5,339 bases of DNA from Thermococcus sp. GTDB taxonomy: Archaea; Methanobacteriota_B; Thermococci; Thermococcales; Thermococcaceae. A program made the translations under genes and the position numbers. Shown here one piece after another: positions 1 through 4,835 of this stretch. Location: positions 1 through 5,339 of the forward strand of contig NZ_JAMONU010000205.1 of assembly GCF_027066465.1 (NCBI RefSeq). The letters run 5' to 3'. Under the pieces are notes generated by a model that was given only the letters and a program-made list of their open reading frames with translations, did not search any database and was not told where the DNA came from. Every line of letters begins with the position of its first letter. Within the stretch, counting starts at the first letter, position 1.

Positions 1-393
1 CTCTCAAAAGCAAGGCGGAAAAGCCCGAAAATAAAGTTTACAGCGGTCCCAATAAAGTCGGCCCTGCTCTTTGGCTCCGGATTCAGTCTAGGGAAGAAGG
101 AGGTCTTTGCCTCGTTGCTCGAAGATGTCGTGGCATTCTATCTGTTCCTCCTCGCAAAGTCCAGAAACGGCAAACTCTGCTACGAACCCGGCAAGGGCGG
201 GGCAGACTTCGTTCTCGAGCTGGGCGGGGGAAAGGTCGTAGTGGAAGTTGGCCTCGGCAAGGCCAGGAAAGACCAAGTTGAAAGGAGTATGGAGCGCCTG
301 AAAGCAAAGAAGGGCATCGTATTGGGTAGCAAGTATGAAGTGGGAGATAAGATAGCGTTTTATCCCTGGCAGATGTTCGTGGTGGGGTTTTAG
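1..393 (+). CDS. AAA-type ATPase, C-terminal fragment with DUF4143/PD-(D/E)XK-like domain (5' end outside window)
   Basis: The reading frame is open from base 1 to a TAG at 391-393 and gives 130 residues. An internal TTG at 115 is not needed as a start. The visible part resembles the C-terminal, nuclease-like domain of the archaeal ATPases that carry a DUF4143-type region after an N-terminal P-loop module; the P-loop, Walker B and any DNA-binding part would lie left of the window. Seen in the fragment: a helix with Glu41 (LLEDVVAFYLF), then GGADFVLEL with Asp69, then VVVEVGLGK with Glu82, and a Gln-containing helix (KDQVERSM). This order resembles a PD-(D/E)XK core, but the usual Lys of the E-x-K element is Gly84. 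I recall EVG-type motifs in this archaeal family, so nuclease activity is doubtful. The substrate is unknown. The stop overlaps the convergent mptE-like stop by 4 bases. The family call is fairly likely; the function is not established. Confidence 0.72.
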   Translation, partial: LSKARRKSPKIKFTAVPIKSALLFGSGFSLGKKEVFASLLEDVVAFYLFLLAKSRNGKLCYEPGKGGADFVLELGGGKVVVEVGLGKARKDQVERSMERLKAKKGIVLGSKYEVGDKIAFYPWQMFVVGF

Positions 394-1103
394 TCCATGA
401 GCTCCGGAGAAAGGTATTCAATCCTCGCCCTCCCCTTTTTCTCCAGCCATGCCAGCAGTTCCCTCGCGAACTCGAACTTCCTGCGCTTGCTCTCCCAGAC
501 CGGCGAGTGCTCCTTCAGGGACGGCTTGCTCCACTTCCCAACGGTCTCGCCGAAGTCGAAGCCGACCAGCGTTATCTCCCTGGCTCCGAGCTCCTCCGCC
601 AGAAAGACCGCCCTGTCGCCGTCGGTGAAGCCCCCGAAGTTGTAGATTATGTCGAGGGGCTCGGTCTGACAGGTGCCGAGGATTCTCGACAGGAACGGGA
701 CGTAGGAGACGAGCTTATCCCTGTTGTCTCCGTGTGCATGAACGACGAGGAAGGAACCCCTATCGTTGGCGAGCTTTATGTCCGGAATCCTTCCGTCGAG
801 GTCCGTGACGATTACGTCTGGAACGAGGCCGAAGTCCAGCAAAGCCGTTGTTGCACCATCTGCCGCTATGAGCGTCCCGTCGGAGAAGTCGAACTTGGCT
901 AAGGCCTTTTCAAGGCTCGGACCTGCGCCGAAGACATAAACTTTCCGCCCGATTATCGCCTCAAGCTCCTCCCGGAGGATGTACTCATCGCCCTCAAGGA
1001 GGAGCGAGCGGAGTAGCTCGGCCGACCTGCGGTCTTCCTCGATTGAATAACCCATGACCCTCACGATTCTGAGGTAGAAGGGCCTCCAGTCCTCCCACCT
1101 CAT
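390..1103 (-). CDS. mptE: 6-hydroxymethylpterin diphosphokinase, MptE-like (archaeal COG1634/DUF115 type)
   Basis: This is a 237-residue cytosolic protein of the archaeal MptE family. The family transfers diphosphate from ATP to 6-hydroxymethyl-7,8-dihydropterin (EC 2.7.6.3), activating the pterin for joining to an arylamine in methanopterin or folate-like cofactor synthesis. Visible motifs: an N-terminal WEDWRPFYLRIV segment, a glycine-rich GAGPSLE (59-65), AADGA (80-84), PDVIVTDLDG (95-104) and HAHGDN (122-127). The acidic TDLDG and the HGDN block are the likely Mg/ATP-binding parts. Length matches the usual ~235 residues. An upstream ATG at 1145 would add 14 low-complexity acidic residues (MEGDAENG...). 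I chose ATG 1103-1101 because it forms an ATGA overlap with the stop of the preceding gene, begins at the family's usual MxWxxW-like N-terminus, and has GGAGG at 1115-1119 on this strand. It is the second gene of an operon with the Mut7-C protein. Thermococcales use modified folates, so the end product is probably not methanopterin itself. Confidence 0.9.
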   Translation of the reverse strand: MRWEDWRPFYLRIVRVMGYSIEEDRRSAELLRSLLLEGDEYILREELEAIIGRKVYVFGAGPSLEKALAKFDFSDGTLIAADGATTALLDFGLVPDVIVTDLDGRIPDIKLANDRGSFLVVHAHGDNRDKLVSYVPFLSRILGTCQTEPLDIIYNFGGFTDGDRAVFLAEELGAREITLVGFDFGETVGKWSKPSLKEHSPVWESKRRKFEFARELLAWLEKKGRARIEYLSPELMD

Positions 1104-1561
1104 GTCCCCTTCAGCCTCCGGTCCATTTTCAGCATCTCCCTCCACTGTTTTCCGGGCCAGTAGATTTGCCCGCAGTTCTCACAGATGTAGAACTCGTCGT
1201 ACTTTTCGTAGACACACTCTGGGACCTTGCCTTTGACGGCCTCCTTTGGAACCGCCTTTATCGGCCCGTTGCACTTCGGACAGCGCGCGTTTGCCGGGAA
1301 CAGCTCCCCGAACTTTATCCCTAGACGTTTAAGCTCCGCAACCTGCCCCTCAAGGGAGTTGGAGCGGAGGAGGAAGACATTAACGCCGAGCTTTCTAGCC
1401 CTCTCTGCAAGGGCAACGTCCTTGGTGAGTATTACCCGGCCTTCCCTCCGGGCGACCTCGATTATCTCATCGTCGTCCTCGATTCCGTAGAGCGTGTCGT
1501 AGCCGTAGAGCCTGAGCCAGCGGGCGAGTCTTCCGAGCATCATGTCGGCGATGAACCTCAT
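1100..1561 (-). CDS. Mut7-C RNase domain protein (PIN-like, with C-terminal zinc ribbon)
   Basis: This 153-residue protein matches the Mut7-C (DUF82) family: a PIN-like RNase fold followed by a zinc ribbon. Seen directly: the hallmark N-terminus FIADMMLGRLARWLRLYGYDT with Asp6; the acidic cluster EDDDEIIEVA (28-37); LTKD with Asp48, giving the spaced acidic residues expected of a metal-dependent PIN-like site; then CPKC (94-97) and CENC (127-130) forming the ribbon; and the typical closing YWPGKQW (134-140). The family is predicted to cleave RNA; the natural substrate in archaea is unknown. It is first in an operon, and its TGA overlaps the mptE-like ATG by 4 bases, so the two are probably translationally coupled. 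ATG 1561-1559 is the only sensible start, since the motif begins at residue 3. No good Shine-Dalgarno lies just upstream, which together with the TATA position suggests a leaderless or very short-leader mRNA. Confidence 0.9.
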   Translation of the reverse strand: MRFIADMMLGRLARWLRLYGYDTLYGIEDDDEIIEVARREGRVILTKDVALAERARKLGVNVFLLRSNSLEGQVAELKRLGIKFGELFPANARCPKCNGPIKAVPKEAVKGKVPECVYEKYDEFYICENCGQIYWPGKQWREMLKMDRRLKGT

Positions 1562-1567
1562 AACGAA

Positions 1568-1577
1568 AGGTATTAAG
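1568..1577 (+). promoter_or_regulatory. Putative BRE/TATA element for the HEPN-MNT operon
   Basis: The plus strand reads AGGTATTAAG here, preceded by the purine-rich CGAAA at 1564-1568 that could serve as BRE. The start of transcription would be expected near 1597-1602, leaving only a short leader before the ATG at 1609. The leader would contain GGTGGTG (1600-1606), a GGTG-type ribosome binding site placed unusually close to the start codon. Assignment is by position and base composition only. Confidence 0.4.
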
Positions 1578-1586
1578 GAGGAGCGG

Positions 1587-1594
1587 TTAAAGTA
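1587..1594 (-). promoter_or_regulatory. Putative TATA box for the Mut7-C/mptE operon
   Basis: On the minus strand this reads TACTTTAA. It ends 25 bases before the ATG of the Mut7-C gene, the spacing expected for an archaeal TBP site driving a leaderless or near-leaderless transcript. The lack of a Shine-Dalgarno before that ATG agrees. It sits inside the 47-bp divergent gap and overlaps the DNA that the plus-strand initiation complex would need. It is read by eye, and the match to the strong Thermococcales consensus (TTTATA) is imperfect. Confidence 0.4.
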
Positions 1595-1608
1595 GTTCCG
1601 GTGGTGGG

Positions 1609-2025
1609 ATGCACTACGAGGAAGTCGAGACCCTTTTGAGGCGCTCGGAGGATTATCTTGAACTGGCCAACGAGGCGTTCGAACGTGAAAAGTACGACAC
1701 TGCCGTTTTCTTGGCCGAGCAGGCCCTTCAGCTCTATCTAAAGGCCGTGATAATAAAGTACTCCGGCGTAAGGCTTAGGACGCACTCGATAAGGGAACTG
1801 CTTAAAGGAGTAGGGGATGCTTTGGGAGTAGAGAACGCGGTGGTCGAGTTCATTAGAGGGAATAGGGGACTCCTGAGGGAGCTGGAAGATGCGTACACAG
1901 GTGCCCGCTACGAGCCAAAGAGGTACTACCGGGAAGACGCCGAGGATTTGATGGGATTCGTTCTTGATGTTATGGATTTCGTGGAGGGGCTAGTGGATGC
2001 GTTCGAAAGAGGAAGTTCGGAGTAA
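1609..2025 (+). CDS. HEPN domain protein (PF05168-like), probable toxin-type partner of MNT
   Basis: This 138-residue, all-helical cytosolic protein fits the HEPN family. The N-terminal half shows the characteristic pattern SEDYLELANEAF...YDTAVFLAEQALQLYLKAVII (13-49), where AEQALQLYLKA is the helix seen in nearly all members, followed by RTHSIRELL (57-65). The C-terminal helices contain AYTGARYEPKRYY (95-107), the sRYP-like motif of the PF05168 branch. HEPN proteins paired with MNT nucleotidyltransferases are often RNases with an Rx4-6H site. Here R100-x4-R105-x-Y107 lies where RX4HXY would be expected, but the His is replaced by Arg; His59 is only four residues after Arg55 and belongs to a different helix. 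RNase activity is therefore uncertain. The start at ATG 1609 is supported by GGTGGTG just upstream. The gene overlaps the MNT gene by 29 bases, which suggests co-translation. Confidence 0.88.
   Translation: MHYEEVETLLRRSEDYLELANEAFEREKYDTAVFLAEQALQLYLKAVIIKYSGVRLRTHSIRELLKGVGDALGVENAVVEFIRGNRGLLRELEDAYTGARYEPKRYYREDAEDLMGFVLDVMDFVEGLVDAFERGSSE
1983..1989 (+). promoter_or_regulatory. Ribosome binding site deciding the MNT start
   Basis: GGAGGGG lies inside the last codons of the HEPN gene, 7 bases before ATG 1997. The same heptamer precedes proC in this window. It favours ATG 1997 over the internal ATG at 2036, which has only a GGAG 13 or so bases upstream, and so supports a genuine 29-base gene overlap. 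Confidence 0.6.
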
Positions 2026-2374
2026 TCTCATCAGAATGGGGAGAAGGCGTTACCTCATGATTAAAAACTACCGCAGGTATCTTCCAGCCATAAAACGGGC
2101 CTGTGAGGAGGTCTTCGGAGAGTGCGAGCTCTACGTCTTCGGGAGCGTTCTGACTGGAAAGTTTACCGCTGGGAGCGACGTTGATTTGCTGGTAAAGGTG
2201 AAAAATGCCCCAAAAGGTCCCCGCGAACGGGCCAAACTTGAAGTTAAAATCGAAGAGCTCGCTGGACTTCCGGATTATCATCCCTTCGAGTTCCACATCG
2301 TTGACGATGCCGGCTTCAAGCGATACATGGAGATTCTTAAGGTGAAACCGGTTAAAGTTGAGGAACTTTTATAA
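1997..2374 (+). CDS. MNT-type nucleotidyltransferase (NTP_transf_2 fold), probable antitoxin of the HEPN pair
   Basis: This 125-residue protein is a minimal nucleotidyltransferase of the pol-beta superfamily. The core reads LYVFGSVLTGKFTAGSDVDLLV. Gly49-Ser50, ten residues, Asp61-x-Asp63 is an exact GSX10DXD signature, the active-site motif of MntA-type enzymes. A third acidic ligand is plausibly Glu98 in the strand FEFHIV (97-102). In the best studied HepT/MntA (type VII) systems the MNT protein adds AMP to a Tyr on the HEPN toxin and silences it; here that role is inferred from family and gene pairing. The first ~35 residues (basic, helical) precede the core; the start at 2036 would trim 13 of them. 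The TAA stop lies within a TATA-like run that may be the promoter of the next gene. Other HEPN/MNT pairs are not proven toxins, so a house-keeping nucleotidyl transfer role remains possible. Confidence 0.88.
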   Translation: MRSKEEVRSNLIRMGRRRYLMIKNYRRYLPAIKRACEEVFGECELYVFGSVLTGKFTAGSDVDLLVKVKNAPKGPRERAKLEVKIEELAGLPDYHPFEFHIVDDAGFKRYMEILKVKPVKVEELL

Positions 2375-2375
2375 A
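2367..2375 (+). promoter_or_regulatory. Putative TATA box for the MBL-fold hydrolase gene
   Basis: TTTTATAAA is the best TATA match in the window and is preceded by a purine-rich GAGGAAC (2360-2366) suited to a BRE. It includes the last codons and the TAA stop of the MNT gene. Initiation would be expected about 2395-2402, giving a leader of about 20 bases that contains the GGTGG ribosome binding site at 2409-2413. A second AT-rich run at 2384-2391 is too close to the start to be preferred. Confidence 0.6.
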
Positions 2376-2418
2376 GGGGGCCTCTATTTTATGCCTGTAA
2401 AATACTTTGGTGGTTCCT

Positions 2419-3168
2419 ATGCTCGTCTACTTCATCGGCACCGGCGGGAGCGAGGGGATTCCAGCTCACCTCTGCACCTGCCCGACGTGCAACGAGGCGA
2501 GGAAGTTCGGCTTCGCCCAGAGGAGACCCTCAACGCTCGCGGTAATCACCGACAACGGGAAGGCCGTTCTCTTCGACGTTGGAACCGACATAAGGGACTT
2601 CCTCAACGTCCCGCTGGAGGCAATCTTTCTGACCCACTGGCACCACGACCACATCTACGGCCTCTACAAGCTCCGCTGGATGGCGAGGGAGACCGTCCTT
2701 TACGCACCGAAGGGGAGCGCCGACGCGCTAATCCTCAAGGACCCCAAGAACCTCAAACCAAAAATTCTGAAGCCGTTTGAGTCCGTCAAGCTCGACACGC
2801 TCACGGTCACGGCACTCAGGCTGAACCACGGCGTTGAGACGCTCGGCTACCTCATCGAGGAGGACGGAAAAAGCATAGCACTCCTTTACGATACAAAGGG
2901 TCTCCCCCGGGAAACGCAGGAGTTTTTGGAAGAAAGGGCTCCGCTCAGGCTGGCGATTGTTGATGCAACGTATCCGCCGGTCTTCGACGACCCCTATCAC
3001 AACAACGTTGATGAGGCCGCGGAGATTGGACTCGGGATTGCGGAGAGAACCGTTCTAACTCACATCTCCCACAAGAACCTGCCGTTTCTCAAGCTGGTTG
3101 ACTACGTGCGGAGGAGATGGGGAAACAAAGTTCTCGTGGCCTACGACGGAATGGTGTTCTACGTCTGA
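2419..3168 (+). CDS. PhnP-like metallo-beta-lactamase-fold hydrolase (probable phosphodiesterase)
   Basis: This 249-residue cytosolic protein has the full MBL-fold metal site: THWHHDH with His73, His75, Asp77 and His78; His137 (LNHG); Asp158 (LLYDTKG); and His215. It also carries the extra structural zinc site typical of PhnP-like proteins: CTCPTC (Cys19, Cys21, Cys24) plus His218, which sits three residues after the catalytic His215 in THISH, the same His-x-x-His spacing as in E. coli PhnP. Length is close to PhnP (~252). PhnP cleaves 5-phosphoribosyl 1,2-cyclic phosphate, but no carbon-phosphorus lyase genes are nearby, so the substrate here is open. I chose ATG 2419 with GGTGG at 2409-2413 (5-base spacer) rather than an in-frame TTG at 2407, because the mature core MLVYFIGTGGSEG starts at once. 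It follows the HEPN/MNT pair by 44 bases and probably has its own promoter. Confidence 0.9.
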   Translation: MLVYFIGTGGSEGIPAHLCTCPTCNEARKFGFAQRRPSTLAVITDNGKAVLFDVGTDIRDFLNVPLEAIFLTHWHHDHIYGLYKLRWMARETVLYAPKGSADALILKDPKNLKPKILKPFESVKLDTLTVTALRLNHGVETLGYLIEEDGKSIALLYDTKGLPRETQEFLEERAPLRLAIVDATYPPVFDDPYHNNVDEAAEIGLGIAERTVLTHISHKNLPFLKLVDYVRRRWGNKVLVAYDGMVFYV

Positions 3169-3173
3169 ACTCC

Positions 3174-4001
3174 TCAGCTCACAGGCCTTCCATAAAGCCC
3201 TATGATTGTCATCGCCGTTGTTTCTGTGTTGGGGTCGCCGTCTGGGACTATCTTTCCATTTTCAGTCCTATAGCCGGTTACAATCCCCCCATCCTTCAAC
3301 TGGAGCGCCGTCAGTATTTTAAGGCACCTAAGGTAGACGGTTCTTCCTTCTTCCGGCTTTCCAAGCGAGCGATAGATGTAGATAAAAAGGGCACATTTGT
3401 AGGACTGATAAACACCGGAGAAGGCCTTGTCCCTGAAACCGTTACCGTCCCACATGGAGAGCAGATGGGAGTAGAGATGAAAGGCTTCGCTCCTATTTCC
3501 ACGGAGGAGGTCGCTTAACGCCCCGTAAACGACCAAATCCGCGTAGGAGCGCCAGTCCTGCATGATGCATGAGCGGTTTGCAGTCTCAAGCTTTATCGTG
3601 AACGTCGCGTTGAACTTTTTGGAGTAAACCCGGCCGAGCGTTCTAAATTCAGGACAGAAGAAGCCACCGAGGGGTTTACCAAGAAGCGGGTCTATCCTGC
3701 CGTTGAAAGCGACCCCGTGTCTGGCGAGCGACCGGCTCACGTTCTTCCAGAGACTCGAGTTGAGAAGCCTCAGCGCTCTGGCGGCGAGAAGGTTGTCGTT
3801 GGCGAGCCATATCGTCTCGTTGTCGGGGTATGATACTACGGAGGCCCTTAAGAGACCGGCCTCTGGAACGTATTGAGACTCAAGAAAGGCCCTCATCGCG
3901 GTTGCATTTGGAGCGGAGGTAGTCCTCGGAGGCCCAGTTGAAGAGAGCGCGGCGATGAGGATGAAGAAAATTGCAAAGAGTGCAAGTTTATTCACGGACA
4001 T
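3174..4001 (-). CDS. Secreted, sequon-rich protein of unknown function (possible alpha/alpha-toroid fold)
   Basis: I do not recognise a named family. The protein has 275 residues from ATG 4001; an adjacent GTG at 4004 would add one. Residues 6-20 (KLALFAIFFILIAAL) form a hydrophobic signal peptide or anchor after a short basic N-terminus, followed by a Pro/Thr/Ser-rich linker. There is no lipobox Cys. The exported part has seven N-x-S/T sequons (two NAT, NET, NSS, NVS, two NRS), high for this length and consistent with archaeal surface glycosylation, and four cysteines (117, 146, 204, 227 counted from the GTG) that could make two disulfides. The rest looks helical, with paired helices such as YADLVVYGALSDLL and SYKCALFIYIYRSL. 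The end, ALQLKDGGIVTGY followed by DPNTETTAMTIIGLY, recalls helical-toroid enzymes (terpene cyclase or glycosidase-like folds). That fold is an inference. It ends 5 bases from the convergent MBL gene. Confidence 0.8.
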   Translation of the reverse strand: MSVNKLALFAIFFILIAALSSTGPPRTTSAPNATAMRAFLESQYVPEAGLLRASVVSYPDNETIWLANDNLLAARALRLLNSSLWKNVSRSLARHGVAFNGRIDPLLGKPLGGFFCPEFRTLGRVYSKKFNATFTIKLETANRSCIMQDWRSYADLVVYGALSDLLRGNRSEAFHLYSHLLSMWDGNGFRDKAFSGVYQSYKCALFIYIYRSLGKPEEGRTVYLRCLKILTALQLKDGGIVTGYRTENGKIVPDGDPNTETTAMTIIGLYGRPVS

Positions 4002-4022
4002 CACAGAGAGATTGCATGAGGA

Positions 4023-4036
4023 AGATAAAGGGTTTA
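4023..4036 (-). promoter_or_regulatory. Putative BRE/TATA promoter for the secreted protein gene
   Basis: On the minus strand this region reads AAACCCTTTATCTT. The TATA-like CTTTATC (4024-4030) ends 19 bases before the GTG at 4004 and 22 before the ATG at 4001. That places the expected transcription start at or within a few bases of the start codon. No Shine-Dalgarno is present between them (the spacer is TTCCTCATGCAATCTCTCT), so a leaderless mRNA is the simplest reading. Confidence 0.5.
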
Positions 4037-4058
4037 CGCCTAGGTCTCGAGAGGAAAG

Positions 4059-4835
4059 CTAAACTTTCTTGGACAGAATCCCCGACTTCTTCGTTGCCGC
4101 GTCAACCGCCTTCATGATTGCCGTCCTTATCTTACCCTCCTCCAGCTCGAAAACGCCGTCTATCGTCGTTCCTCCCGGCGTTATGACCCACTCCCTCACT
4201 TCAGCAGGATGCCTCTCGGTCTCCATGAGGAGCTTTGCCGTTCCCAGGAGCGTTTGAAGCGAGGCCCTCTTCGCTAGGTCCCTCGGCAGGCCAACGCGCA
4301 GACCGCCGTAAACCATCGCCTCGAGGAAGACGGTAACGTAGGCCGGCCCTGAACCGCTCAGTCCGGTTATCGCGTCCATGTGCTCCTCCTCGACGTGGAC
4401 GCAGTCCCCAAAGGTCTTCAGCAGTTTTTCCACAAGCTCAACGTCCTCACCCTCAAGCTCCGTCGTGTAGGCCGTGAAGGACTCGCCGACGAGAACGGCT
4501 ATGTTGGGCATCGCCCTCACGAATTTCGCCTTCGCGAAGCGCTTTAACTCCTTCAGCGAGACGCCGGCGACGACAGAGATTACCAGCTTGCCCTCGATTA
4601 GGTCGGCTATCTCCCCGAGGACCTCGCCGACCTTGCTGGGCTTCACCGCGATGAATATTACCTCGGCGCTTTCAGCGGCTTTCCTGTTGTCTGGAATGAC
4701 CTCTATTCCAAGCTCGAGCAGTTCTTTAGCTTTCTCAACCCTCCTCCTCGTCGCAACGACATCGTATCCGGCCTTTTTCAGAGCCTTTGCTATCGCCCCT
4801 CCTATTGTTCCGGCACCCAGAACGGCAACCCTCAT
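4059..4835 (-). CDS. proC: Pyrroline-5-carboxylate reductase
   Basis: This protein of 258 residues catalyses the NAD(P)H-dependent reduction of 1-pyrroline-5-carboxylate to proline (EC 1.5.1.2) in the cytosol. The N-terminal Rossmann domain shows VAVLGAGTIGGAI (3-15). Arg residues just after the second strand (ATRRRVEK, 28-35) suggest NADPH use, an inference. Further conserved blocks are FIAVKPSKV (61-69), VRAMPN (106-111), the family signature TGLSGSGPAY (157-166) in the all-helical dimerisation domain, and TPGGTTIDG (219-227). All expected motifs are present and the length is near the family's usual 260-270. ATG 4835-4833 is supported by GGAGGGG at 4841-4847 with a 5-base spacer and by the immediate start of the Rossmann strand. 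The start overlaps the stop of the HAD gene (ATGA), so it is probably translated as part of the same operon. No proB or proA is visible in the window. Confidence 0.96.
   Translation of the reverse strand: MRVAVLGAGTIGGAIAKALKKAGYDVVATRRRVEKAKELLELGIEVIPDNRKAAESAEVIFIAVKPSKVGEVLGEIADLIEGKLVISVVAGVSLKELKRFAKAKFVRAMPNIAVLVGESFTAYTTELEGEDVELVEKLLKTFGDCVHVEEEHMDAITGLSGSGPAYVTVFLEAMVYGGLRVGLPRDLAKRASLQTLLGTAKLLMETERHPAEVREWVITPGGTTIDGVFELEEGKIRTAIMKAVDAATKKSGILSKKV

Noticed and set aside
436..440. Run of five T on the plus strand after the ATPase gene, as a possible archaeal terminator
   Set aside because: It is only T5, it lies inside the mptE-like coding region where it encodes Lys-Lys, and there is no second T-run. 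The evidence is too weak to call.
507..902. 131-residue open frame on the plus strand
   Set aside because: It lies opposite the well-supported mptE-like gene, resembles no family and reflects GC-rich codon use on the other strand.
1104..1145. Upstream ATG at 1145 giving the mptE-like gene a 14-residue extension
   Set aside because: The extension is acidic, low-complexity and lies wholly within the Mut7-C gene. The ATGA overlap at 1103 and the family N-terminus favour the shorter form.
1575..1583. AAGGAGGAG as a Shine-Dalgarno for the HEPN gene
   Set aside because: It is about 25 bases from the ATG, too far. It probably lies upstream of the transcription start; GGTGGTG at 1600-1606 is better placed.
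2358..2780. 140-residue plus-strand open frame overlapping the hydrolase start
   Set aside because: It is a frame-shifted copy of the hydrolase coding region, rich in Arg/Pro/Gly, with no motif.
3117..3518. 133-residue open frame on the plus strand crossing the hydrolase end
   Set aside because: It overlaps the hydrolase C-terminus out of frame and the secreted-protein gene antisense. Its product has no recognisable pattern.
4005..4058. CCTAGG and TCTCGAGA palindromes between proC and the secreted gene, as a possible operator or terminator hairpin
   Set aside because: They are very short palindromes with no loop or T-tract. Such six- to eight-base symmetric runs are expected by chance.
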